The notes under the pieces were generated by a model. That model worked only from the letters and a program-made list of their open reading frames with translations. It was not told the origin of the DNA and ran no database searches. The translations under genes were made by a program, and so were the position numbers. From the NCBI GenBank assembly GCA_949128115.1, contig OX421965.1:48785257-48849256 (forward strand): a stretch of 64,000 nt of DNA, read 5' to 3'. Positions 10,390-20,592 of this stretch are shown here, in pieces. The DNA is from Anaspis maculata (taxonomy: Eukaryota > Arthropoda > Insecta > Coleoptera > Scraptiidae). Position 1 is the stretch's first letter. Each line of letters begins with the position of its first letter.

Positions 10390-11287
10390 TATATGACAAA
10401 TTGTGCAATCAAACTTATCATCAATACCAGCACCCGATAGTCAAAGAAATTATCTTTCCTCACATGCCTGAATTTATGGAATCCGTCAGATATTTTTCGA
10501 GCAATCTCAATTTGAAAACGCACCTAATTTTTAGGTGTTGCAGTTCAATGGGGCCTTGCAATTGAAAAACTCAACGTGAGGTCGCCACTACTGTAGGGGG
10601 CGCCTACTTCGATGAAGCGGCCGTAACCACGGGAAAAACATGGGAGTTTGAGTAGTTTGACCAGTAACTGACAGTGACTGGAGACGTCAAGTAAGAAACA
10701 GAGGTTATCCAAATTTCAAATCAAGACATAGAATGACGAACGTCGGTCGCTGAAGCGTCAACGCCGTCAAAATTGTCGAATTTGCCCCCAACGGTCGTGG
10801 CGCCCTCGGTGTGTGAAATTGGCAGTGCAAGGCCCCATTGTCAAGCAGTTTATATCTACAGAGTGTCCCATTTTGACGGGATTAACGAAATGTCATTTTT
10901 TTTTAATGAAACACCCCATATTTTTTGCATTCTCCTGTTCAGCTTTTTTAACTGCCTTATGCCTGTATTTTTGTTTTTCAATTGTGTGGCAGTATTACCA
11001 ACTGAAAATAAAAAAAACTGAAAAAAATCGTAGTGGCCTTGCTTTTCAAAACTAAAGAGATGAAACTTGACATGGTGATAGTCAAGTCAAAAGTTCCTCA
11101 AAAGTTCGTAGGCCCTAGGCACTCAGCCTACTCTGCCTTATGGATAAGACGGCCCTGCATCCAGCAGAAGGAAGGCCATCTGGAGATGAAGAAGGATCTT
11201 AGAATCTCGAAATGGACCAGTTACTTTACTTCTACATTGCCTCCTTTAGGTGAGAGATAGATACCTACTTAACTTTCAAGATGATAC
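10390..11287. other. Intergenic DNA with a MITE-like unit and a dispersed repeat
   Basis: No gene seen. Positions 10546-10560 and 10826-10840 form a perfect 15-bp inverted pair (CAATGGGGCCTTGCA), so 10546-10840 may be a small MITE, although no target duplication was found. Positions about 10930-11010 resemble the reverse complement of about 47555-47640 (shared core TGCCTGTATTTTTGTTTTT), an old dispersed repeat. Confidence 0.5.
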
Positions 11288-11813
11288 TGTTACGAGCGGC
11301 GATCCCGTTAATATTGGTTAACACCCGATCTTTCTGGATCCTTCCATCCATTAGATCGCAGTGTAGAAGTCTAGAGCGATCTGGTGCATTCCAGAGCGTT
11401 CGTGTATGTGAAACTAAATGGAGACTCCAACGTTCGATCAAGGCACATCAGTCCACTTTGGCGGAGGTGCAGATTCCAGAACACATGGAAAGCACGCGGA
11501 AGGTGTGTGTGATTATTCAGGAATGGTCTAGAAATCGCATACGCCAGGCACTATGGAATTTGCTGGAAGTAGACAGAAAGCTCGGGAACGCTGTTCGGAG
11601 GCCTTATATAAGGCATCAGCCGGCAGCTCGCGGCAGTATTGAATTGGAATGCGAAGTGATAACGAGAGCGAAACAAGCGAAGTACCTGCGAAATAATTCC
11701 AAGTAGATAATTGTTGGCGTGTAGTTATTGTAGTAGAACGCAGCAATAAACGGTGTGTGTTTTCAATCGATCGTCTCAATTATATTCGAACCCGTACGCG
11801 AAATATCTAAACA
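11288..11813 (+). mobile_element. Solo LTR, TGTTACG family, copy 1
   Basis: A 526-bp unit starting TGTTACGAGC and ending CTAAACA, with a TATATAA box at 11605-11611 and AATAAA near 11745, the layout of an LTR. Related copies lie at 43826-45389 and, inverted, at 58357-58870. No internal element coding region is attached. Flanks read ATAC and ATGC, a near but imperfect 4-bp duplication. Confidence 0.8.
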
Positions 11814-12087
11814 ATGCTTACGCCGTTACCAGGTCTGACCTGGTTTTTTTTTCGCGGACTGTCCAACTATGCCATTCAGGATCCATTTATCTGACGCAAA
11901 AACAGCCTAGCTAAGCGTTTTTTCCATATGTGCGTTGGTTGCCTACGCTTTTGCTTGATTTAAAAAATGTTGGCTCATGATTCGTATTCCAGATGGTTTC
12001 AGTGCTCATGAGGCCACAAGGAACATTCAACAGCTTTGACACCAGAGCTGTAGAAGTGCAATCATACGAAGAAACCGAGACAACAAA

Positions 12088-12093
12088 TTTATT
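12088..12093 (-). terminator. Poly(A) signal for the MTMR gene
   Basis: TTTATT on the plus strand is AATAAA on the minus strand, about 100 bp beyond the MTMR stop codon. Other A/T-rich variants are near, so the exact site is uncertain. Confidence 0.5.
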
Positions 12094-12193
12094 TTTATAA
12101 TACCTAATATAATTTGATATAATACCTAATATAGCAATTTGAATAATAATAAATCATAAAATCTATGTGATGTGCTCTCAATAATTTTAACCC

Positions 12194-15100
12194 CTATACA
12201 GGACTGACTAGAATGTCATAGCAAGACTTGCAAACTGGAACCTTGTTGTTGGTGGAATACCCAGGCAAAACAGTCTTGTTTGTTATGCAACGCATGCAGA
12301 AAATGTTGCCGCACCTCCTGCAGTGCGTCTTTTTACTAAACTGGTCGAAATTCGATGAGCAACTGCACTCGTGCGTGTTTCTCAGCGATTTCCAGTCTAG
12401 CGCGACAGAATCAAAGTCCTTCTGCAGCTCCTTGTGGCAGTCTTTGGATGGCGACGGGGATGCTCCGGCACCTTGGGCCCCCTTGAGCGGATGGTCGTGA
12501 TCTGCGGCTTCTCTGCTTTTCTCGTAGAAATATTTATTGTCATTTGGTGTAGTAGCGTTTTTATCGTTGTTTTTCGTTATCTTCTTTTCCATACTTTTCG
12601 TAATGAATGAACGCATCGAAGATATTCTCTGCAAAACAACTGTTACAATTGGAACTTATCTGTGCTGCTTTGAATCAATACTTTGGATAAAAACTTTATG
12701 TGGTCATCGACAGATTGTGTATGATCCAATGTGGCCACAAGCACGTCAGTTTGTGGCTCTCTGGGATGCACTCCGGATTCAAATCTGCAGTACATTCCAC
12801 GCCAGAAAGCGATATTTTGCGGTACCAAGTTCGGAATCAAGACCTTGGAAAACTGCTCTGCGTCATACAAAGGGTTGATGTAGTCGTTCAAGTAGATCGC
12901 CATGTAGCCCCACAGAGAATAAGTTAGTTCAGATAATCTAAAATGAGTTGGCGTATTAGTTTTGGTCTTAGAGAGTTTCATTAAATTAAATGTACTTCAA
13001 GTCGAGTTTTTCTTTTTCGCAATTTCCAATGAATGTACCGAACTGGCAAGAATGGACGTGATCGTGCAGGGTAAGCAAGAACTTTTCATTGAACTCAAAA
13101 GCCGATGGAAACTGCTGAAGCAGTTGCCAAGTACAATCCAGTAATTGCGTGAAAACTGGCGATACTTCTTTGCTATCACCCTGTATGTGTCCACAGCGTT
13201 CAGAAAATTTATGTCCGAACGCAAGCCAATCTTTCTCAATTAATACCTAAATGAAGAACAATGATAAAATATTTCGATTTTAATAAAATTGCGTGAAAGT
13301 ACTTGGAAGCCAGTCATCGTTCTGTAGTAAGGGTCCAGCAGAACTGAAGCCAGAAAGCACACTTGCGCAGTTCTGTCCCAGCCATCAGAGCAGTGAACCA
13401 TGACGTTTATGCCATCCTCCACTGCCTGAGCGATGAACCATGACGTGTCCAATATAGCTTTTATATGTCTCAGCCAACCGCTAGACTCCAAACCGCTCAA
13501 GAAGCTGTTCATCGTGGGATTTTTCTGTTCGCAAGCTGAATTTATGCAAAGTTAAAAAAAGTACACACAATAGCACAAGAACTTACTTTCTATAACTTTC
13601 GATAAACTGTTGCGCATCACATGGATATTTTCCACGCCCAAAAACTGGAACTTGATGTTTTCATAAAAAGCCTCGTTTTCGTAGCCTTTACCAGCAGCTC
13701 TGTTTGCCATTGCATTAATCTAAAATTACAATCAGTTGATGAATAACCCTTACTGCTTTGAATAATGTTAACTACCTTTGGTCTAGTATCAACCACATAC
13801 ATGATCTTTGAATTTGGATTGGTTCTCAAAATATGATTCAACATCTTCTCATCTTCTAAACAACGTGCGCTAAAGCCAGATAAAGGCTGGCTGCACCTGC
13901 TGATGCTTGCTTTGTTATTGTGCAAGTAAGACAGCACGGGAAGTCGTCCCTTTGAACGAAATTTGGAGCTACCAGTCAAAATCGCTGGTGTGGCAGTAGC
14001 TGGGACGATCAGGTACTTTGGATAAGTCTCGCATAACTAGAAGAAAAAAACTTGATTGTACTCGAGTCACTTTTTTTTCACCTAAAATAAAAAATACCAG
14101 AGGGCTAAAATTTTACTATCTCGGCCCCCATCAATATGCAAGGGAAAATATAGTAATCGCGCAGAAAAAAGCCGAGATTTTACGGGATATTCTAATTTTG
14201 AGGTCTCCCAAGACGATAATAGTATATTATTATACGAGTTTAATAAGACATAATATTATCACACGACTGGTTTTGGGTCACGACGAGATTAAGAGGAGCG
14301 AAGAGCATAAGCATCAAACTTTAAAATGAAGGCTAACTTATTGGTGATTTTCATGAATAAGCAATTGTGAAAATAAGAGATGAGAGAGAGGGAGAGAATC
14401 GATACAAGTGTGGATGATGCAAATTTTTCAAGCCTGCATAGAAATTCCAACTTCCCAACAAAAACATTACTTCAAATCATTACTTCTTACGTCGCTGGAT
14501 ACCGCCGGAAAAGTATTGTGATTGTGTCGCACAAAACGGATTTTTTATCATACATTCGACCAAATTTCCATTTGGAGATGGTTTCGTTGTCAAAATATCT
14601 AGTTATTCAGCCAATCCTCGAGCCAATCCCCAAGCCAATCCAATCGCTCTAATTGATAATTATTTGGTTTCCAAAGCCATCTCCCAATAGAACTTTTGAT
14701 TACATACACAGACAGCAGTGAAATGTAAAAATACAACCATTCAAGTTCAGGATAAAGTAATGATTTTTTCTTGTCTAGAAAATGAGTTTTATAACATTTA
14801 TGATGGTTAATCATCGAAATCAAACTCCCAAATTTGAATACTGGCGTACTTTCCACATTTTTTTTAAAACTACTGGAAGGTGTGTGCACTGTGTAGGTAC
14901 GAAACTCCAGCCATCTCCATCTGGAAATTTTGTCAAAGTATGTATGTGGGCTGGAGCTGGAATTTCCACTACAAAATAATTCAACATCTAAGTATTCAAC
15001 TTACTTCATAATCTTGGTTAAGCTTAGTGACACACCACTGGTCATTTGGCACTCCCATTCTCTTGTACTCCGATTGCAATTCGTAAAAGTTCCACCCGTT

Positions 15101-18100
15101 GCTCTTTTCCAAAACATCCGGGGGCAATGTGTACGTAAAACAGTAGAGCTCATGAACGTTGGCCGGCTGTGCCAACTGCTGGAGTGTCAGGTAAATGTCA
15201 TGACAATCTCTCTCCTTTGGTATCACAAATGTTACAGAAAGGAATGTTTTGGTGCGGATGAGAAGTGGAGACCCGGTCGTGGACAGCGCCAGTTTCTCCA
15301 CATTTGCAATGTGCATGTGCAGGATCTGGAAAAGCATCATCTAGATTTTTCGAAGTAGGCAGTCCCGGAATATTAAAAGTTTGACCTGGAACAAACTCCG
15401 AAACTGATGTTTCATTTTGCATCACTCTGTAGCTCTGAACCTGTTCTGTAAATTCCCAGCATTGTACCCCGTCTGCGTCATAAGATATTATCAAATATAA
15501 ACAACTTTATTTTCGTTTTCCTATTTGTAACCGATTTTAAGACTGCTGGAAGGCCACCAGAGTTCTGGACTACACAAGATGTCTCTGGTGGTCCCACTTT
15601 ACTCAAAAGACGACACAAGAAGCTTTCTGGGGACTGAATAGGGCTACGGATCACACAACTTGTCTCCGATGGCCTCACTAGGTGAAACAGAAATTCACAA
15701 AGGATCTCGACATATCCACTAGACAAATGACAGCTTACTGTGGTAGCCCAACTAAACACAAATGTTACAAATTGGGTCTTGGTCTTATACTATGATTTTT
15801 TAATGGGCCTATACAATGTAATTTTTTTTTTTTGAGAAGAAAGTTCAATGAAAATGAAAATTAACGTATTTTTTGTTATTGTGAAATTTTGAAAATTTCA
15901 GGGAGAAAAAAATAGTAAACTGGCATTGACAATTCGCCAGAGAAAATCCCTAATTAGCTATTTCATGGTTCAATTCTTTGGTGAAAAAAAAAAGACGCTA
16001 GAGTTAGCATTTTATTTTAACTAGCGTAACTGCTGCCGCTGATACTCCCCATGGAATGCCCTGAACTTTCTGAAAGAACACATCATTGGGAAAACGTACC
16101 GGTTTTCCCAATACAAATATACATTGGGAAATATGGGAAATATACATACATTCCCTATACAAATAAAACATTTATTTGTGAGAAAACATCAAAACAGTGA
16201 TGTTCAACAAAACCACAATTTGAGAACAGAATTAGAGGTGCTTGAGCAGAGTTCAATGAAAATGAAAATTTACGATTTTTTTGTATTTGTGAAATTTTGA
16301 AAATTTCTGGGAGAAAAAAAGTGAACTTTGAGAATTTCACTCCCAGTTTCAAACGCATTGTGTACGCGCCGTATGTGTCGTCATCGTCCCCCATCCAATC
16401 GTATGGACCGGAGGTGTGGCAAACTGCGTTTGAATCGCAGAAATTAGCAGTGGCGTAGAGATTTTCTTGTAATTGGTAACCTTGCGTGTAAATGGCAGAA
16501 GCCTAAAGATTAAAATGATTTAAATGATTGGACAAATAGTTGTTGAAGTAACAAAGCAATGAACTTCAGTTTGAATTAACTCATTCATGGGAGCCGCTGA
16601 ATTCCTCACCCATAGTGTACTACATTGGCATGATAGTACGCTACTGATCCAACCCGCTCGTGCTCGTTTCATGCGTGGTAACTGCAAACTGGCCGAGCAT
16701 TCACAATCCCACTCCAACCACCCGGCTAACGCGCCGCGAACTTGTGTTATTGGCCGGGGGGACGGTGGCGTCACAAATGCCGCTCGATCTTAGCGTTCTA
16801 AATGTATCGGCTTTTAATTTTCTAGAGCAAAACAAAAGACTATATTCAGATGAATATTCATTGTTTGGCTTGTGTAATCAAATGACACAATGAAATAGCA
16901 AATTTTAAGTAGGTACCTATGCTGTACAGGGTCTCTAATTTTGAAATGTGTGATGGCAAAGGTCCCATCACACTTTTTTGCTATTGGTCGAGAGATATGG
17001 AGAAAGGCGTCATGACAGGTTTTCAACCAATTATCAAACAATCAGCCTGATTCTAAAAGGGAATGATTATGGTAATCACCGTGCTTGGGATGAAGTTATC
17101 AGGGCAATGGGCCTTCTCACTGGCTGTCGCCATAGCAATTTGATAGTAAGCACGGTGATTACCATAACCATTCCCTTATAGACCGAATGTGATGGGGTAG
17201 ATCATCCATGGATAGATCCTATTACACATTTCAAAATTAGACACCCAGGCCCTCGCCCAGGCCCATTCGATATCCGGGCATTTTATGAGTATCCAAATAT
17301 CCGGCCCGATAGTGTTTTGATATCCGGCCAAAACCGGATAGTTGCAAAAATTATAAGGGTGTTAGAAATTGACCACTTTTTTTCTGTATTCTATCCATCT
17401 ACAATTTCTCTATTTTGTTTCCCTACATTAACCAATCGTGCGATTCTGTAAAAAAATAACATTCCATAAATGCTCTCTTATGTTAAAAATCCTGTCGGCC
17501 ATTGGCTGTTGCCTAGGCAATAACAGAGTAACAGAGCCCTTGTGGAATGTTATTTTTTAGAGAATTGCACCAGAATATTCCAAATAATGTTTCCTGAAAC
17601 TGTTGAGAGCGTTGCGGAATGGGAAGTAGGTACCAACTAAATAGGTTTTTCAAATATTCAAACATTCAATGGGTAATTTTTCCAAAGTTTGAAGAAGAGG
17701 CTACTTTGATAACGTCTGTATACAGGGTGATTCACAACTCAGGACTTCCCTGTCAAGGGTAGATTTCTTGACTTATTGTAAGAAAAAAAATCAGTGAAAA
17801 AAATTGTAAAAAGAATTTTTTTTTCGAGGTTGTTTTTTTCTAGTGGTAACAGAATAATAAACATAGCAAAATACGTAGGGGGATGTTCAGGTAGATACTC
17901 AAAGAATGTGAATTTTTTATTCCTATTTCTATTTTTGCACAAATCTAATTGTAAGTTTACAGGAGCCGAATGCTGCAAAAGAGGCTTCGGGCCTGAAATG
18001 GCTCAGCGCTCGAGTGTCGTACAACATTTTACGTTATCGTTCCTCAAAATGAGAGAAAACTCAAATTTCTTATAGATTTGACATTACTTTTGACAGATGT

Positions 18101-20256
18101 CAAGCGTGATACATTAACGGTAAAATCACTTTACACGTTATGTATCTAATGGGGAGTTTGCGTTCACACGTACGCACGACGTAACGTAACTTCCAACGTG
18201 AAAATTGGCGAGTTTGTTATCTGCAATTCCTTAGTTACAGAGGAGTTTTCACGTTCTGCGTTGCGTAACGTCGTACGAGGGAGTTTGCAATTTTATTGAA
18301 CGTACGACGTTACGCAACGCAGAACGTGAAAACTCCCCTGTAACTAAGGAATTGCAGATAACAAACTCGCCAATTTTCACGTTGAAAGTTACGTTACGTC
18401 GCACGTACGACCGTACGTGTGCACGCAAACTTCCCCAATAGAATAGGGAGTTTGCGTGCTCACGCACAGTTCGTACGTGAGGCAACTTTTCAACGTGAAA
18501 ATTGGCGGGTTTGTTAGTTTGCTACTCACGACTTCCTAGTTACAAGGGAATTTTCACGTTCTGCGCTGCGTTACGTCGTACGTTCAGTGAGATCGCAAAC
18601 CCGCCAATGAAACGATAACGTAAAGAATTTTACTCAAAACCACTATGGTGGTTTGTGGTAATGATTCATTGCATAACATGTAAGAGGGCGGGAAGTGACT
18701 CATTACCTACTCCGCGGACAAATGAAGAAATGGTAGCCTTAGAAGAAAAATATCAGATAAAATAATGTATCCAACTAATGAGTGGGTAAATCAGTATACC
18801 TATCTCAAGTTTCAGCAAAACTGATCGGCCAATCTGGAAGTTATGGCTGTATTCCGAGCTGTATTCTCAGCAGGCCAAAATTATTTTGAGGATTTCTCGC
18901 TCAAAAATGAAGATAAAAACTCAATTTTATTTATACAGTGTACTAACCGCGGGTTCCACCAAAAATTTTAAGAGCGGTTTAAGCTAAACCGAGTTTAAAC
19001 GGATTTTTTTCTGGTCAATGCTGGTAGATTCATTATGGAAAATATGGTTAATTGCAAGTATACCACCCTTTCGTGATTTACTTAGCACGAAACCTAAATT
19101 TACATTGATCATTTGGCCAAAATCCATCAAAAGAAATCTCGAGTTAGCTATCAGCTGGTTAAATATTTTGGTGGAACCCACGGTAAGTGTATTAAAAAAT
19201 TTAATACAAAGCGTTTTTTCAATTGACTATGTGAAAAATATAATATATGAATATTTTTTTGTTGACAACTTTTTTCAAAAAATGGCTTTGTATTAAATTT
19301 TCTACGTCTCTCAAAATTATAAAACAGTTGATAAATTTTTCGTTTGTCAAAAAATGTCCCAGCAATCCTTTAGAAACTTTTCTAATATTTTAGGACTATT
19401 GGGCTTCTTAAAAATGTGGGGTAGGTAATCCAATTGGAAACAAGCTGGACAAACATTTGATGGAATCCCATCAAAGCCTCTATATCTCTTCATCTTTATT
19501 TTTGAGGGGGAAATATTGATACCCTGCGTATACAGCCTTATGACAAAAAAGTTTATCTCCAAATTTCAGCCTATGAACGCCTGTAATCCTGTAAGCTAGG
19601 TATGCATTAGCGAAGCCTGGACACTCTCTGCCTTCAGTAGTAACGAAGTAATGATATGTAAATTTTGCACTTCAGTGTATTTAAAAATTAAAACTCAATT
19701 CATTGATCACAATAATAAATAATTTGATGGATACGTGTTTTTATTGCCCCGTATGTGGCTATTTCTTGGGCCATTTACATAACTCATGATTCCACCTGTT
19801 TTGGTGTGATACAGGTGGAGTCCAGGCTCCAGGGTGTTCCCAGCAACATGTACGCTAAGTGACATTGATTGCTTGTTGACGCTAAAAGGTGCAGGGCATC
19901 ATTTGCTATATAACGCTCCTAAGATTCCAACAAGACATGTTACAGAATGAATAAAAATAAAAAAATCTTTGTACAGATCTTGTTCCAGGTTTCCTATCAT
20001 TTGAATTTATTATTCTTTCCATAATAAATTCTCACAATCCCATAAGGTAATATGAGAAATCATACCCATGTCTCTTTTTTCAAATCTGGATCGTTGAAAA
20101 TCAGGTGCGTGGCGGTCAGGTAAAGCGTTCCCAGCGAAGGTGTCTTGCTGAATCTATCTAGCATCCGAACATTTTCCACCTGCGAAAATTGGTTGAAATG
20201 AAAAACCAGTAATTGGGTTTTATAGGTCATACCTTTGGCGTCTTAATCAGTTCCAT
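12194..20256 (-). CDS. Myotubularin-related phosphatase (MTMR6/7/8 type) with FYVE-like finger
   Basis: Phosphoinositide 3-phosphatase acting on PI3P and PI(3,5)P2 at endosomal membranes. Coding exons in order: 20233-20256, 20066-20179, 15005-15325, 13776-14036, 13587-13719, 13303-13535, 12996-13246, 12682-12937, 12194-12628. All junctions are GT/AG, phases agree, and they sum to 675 codons plus stop. Residues 1 to about 150 are the PH-GRAM domain, starting MELIKTPK. The catalytic HCSDGWDRT (Cys at about 333) is intact, as are [11 protein letters not shown] and the GWLRHI stretch. The tail (532-675) is hydrophilic and then has a FYVE-type zinc cluster ([15 protein letters not shown]). Vertebrate MTMR6-8 lack a FYVE. 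Its first cysteine pair is C-x1-C instead of C-x2-C. Intron 2 (4.7 kb) is full of repeats, and intron 8 is only 53 bp. The family assignment rests on my recall of the human pattern. Confidence 0.93.
14037..15004 (-). other. MTMR intron 3
   Basis: About 970 bp between coding exons 3 and 4 of the MTMR gene. I see AT-rich sequence and a short CCAATCC/CCAAGCC repetition near 14613-14645, but no gene or clear transposon. Confidence 0.6.
15550..15700. repeat. Diverged tandem duplication in MTMR intron 2
   Basis: A segment around ACACAAGATGTCTCTGGTGG (near 15572) is echoed about 80 bp later by a diverged copy around ACACAACTTGTCTCCGATGG (near 15652). It suggests an old two-unit tandem repeat. Confidence 0.4.
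15829..16330. repeat. Pair of ~85-bp direct repeats
   Basis: Positions about 15835-15915 and about 16248-16325 are similar in the same direction, sharing GTTCAATGAAAATGAAAATT and then TGTGAAATTTTGAAAATTTC followed by GGGAGAAAAAAA. They are about 415 bp apart in MTMR intron 2. Origin unknown. Confidence 0.6.
16344..16502 (-). pseudogene. Exon-like fragment resembling the end of a zinc carboxypeptidase (M14)
   Basis: On the minus strand a good acceptor (ATCTTTAG) at 16503 leads into an open frame of about 53 codons beginning [10 protein letters not shown], with a possible donor at GGA|GTGAAA. The phrases SGPYDWMGD and [10 protein letters not shown] resemble the late M14 carboxypeptidase segment where SG..DW is followed by YSYTIELR. 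The catalytic Glu of that motif is Arg here. No partner exons were found nearby. It may be a decayed copy or a chance frame, hence low confidence. Confidence 0.25.
16927..17248. repeat. Foldback MITE of the CAGGGTG group
   Basis: TA-CAGGGTCTCT at 16925 opens the unit. Positions 16931-16956 (TCTAATTTTGAAATGTGTGA core) pair with 17217-17243. A second inner pair joins 17057-17087 with 17148-17178 around GGTAATCACCGTGCTT. The right end has decayed. Confidence 0.7.
17443..17564. repeat. Short palindromic element
   Basis: Inverted arms around AATAACATTCCA (17455-17466) and TGGAATGTTATT (17542-17553) with about 75 bp between them. Likely a small MITE in MTMR intron 2. Confidence 0.6.
18151..18436. 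repeat. 286-bp palindromic element rich in ACGT/CGTACG
   Basis: Nearly perfect palindrome: GGGGAGTTTGCG at the left matches CGCAAACTTCCCC at the right. The arms meet around 18285-18300. It is unusually rich in CG dinucleotides for this AT-rich region. Positions 18446-18604 hold a diverged single-arm-like copy of the same unit. Confidence 0.85.
18446..18604. repeat. Diverged partial copy of the neighbouring palindrome
   Basis: Begins GGGAGTTTGCGTGC and contains the same CAACGTGAAAATTGGCG and TTTTCACGTTCTGCG motifs as 18151-18436, but only about half the length. It ends GCAAACCCGCC. Confidence 0.7.
18933..19191. repeat. Small inverted-repeat element
   Basis: GGGTTCCACCAAAA at about 18951 is matched by TTTTGGTGGAACCC at about 19166, with TA-CAGTGTAC at the left end and a similar inverted sequence at the right. 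A TA-flanked MITE is the best reading. Confidence 0.6.
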
Positions 20257-20337
20257 GACACGGTCCCTTATCACGTATTTTATTATTACAACAACACAAT
20301 TTTATTATTGTTATTCTGACATGTGTCAAAATAACAG
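20257..20337. promoter_or_regulatory. Divergent promoter between MTMR and TOM70
   Basis: The MTMR start codon (20256, minus) and the TOM70 start (20520, plus) are 263 bp apart with a long upstream open frame between, so both promoters must lie within or next to this AT-rich 81-bp gap or overlap the first exons. No clear TATA box or initiator was identified. Confidence 0.5.
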
Positions 20338-20592
20338 ATGACGATTGACGAGGTCGAGGATCTAGTGACAAAACTGGGAAATCTGGGGGAGTTTCGTTCC
20401 GCCGGCCGCGGCCAACTTCACGTGATTTGTTTGACAGATGATGGCTTACATAACCTCAATTCTTTAAAATCATTCGGTTTCAGTTCCAGTTCATTTTTAA
20501 GACCCCCATCGGAAGGTAAATGGCACATTCTAAACAATTTTCGTTGGCTCGATGGCAAATCGCACTGGGCGTCGGGGCCCTCAGTGCCATAG
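20338..20592 (+). CDS. Upstream open frame overlapping the TOM70 start
   Basis: An 84-codon frame beginning MTIDEVEDLVTKLGNLGEF, in a different frame from TOM70 and overlapping its start at 20520. The composition looks protein-like rather than random up to about 20515, where GAAG|GTAAAT makes a good splice donor. It could be an upstream ORF that damps TOM70 translation, or the first exon of another transcript spliced from that donor. TTTCAG at about 20475-20480 could also remove it from the TOM70 mRNA. I do not recognise the peptide. The start context is weak. Confidence 0.3.
   Translation: MTIDEVEDLVTKLGNLGEFRSAGRGQLHVICLTDDGLHNLNSLKSFGFSSSSFLRPPSEGKWHILNNFRWLDGKSHWASGPSVP

Noticed and set aside
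12629..12681. Read-through of MTMR exon 8 to a stop at 12643
   Set aside because: A 53-bp intron with a good acceptor (GTTTTGCAG) restores the frame into the FYVE-like exon.
12228..12927. Plus-strand open frames opposite the MTMR last exons
   Set aside because: Mirror frames of the real minus-strand exons, without protein similarity.
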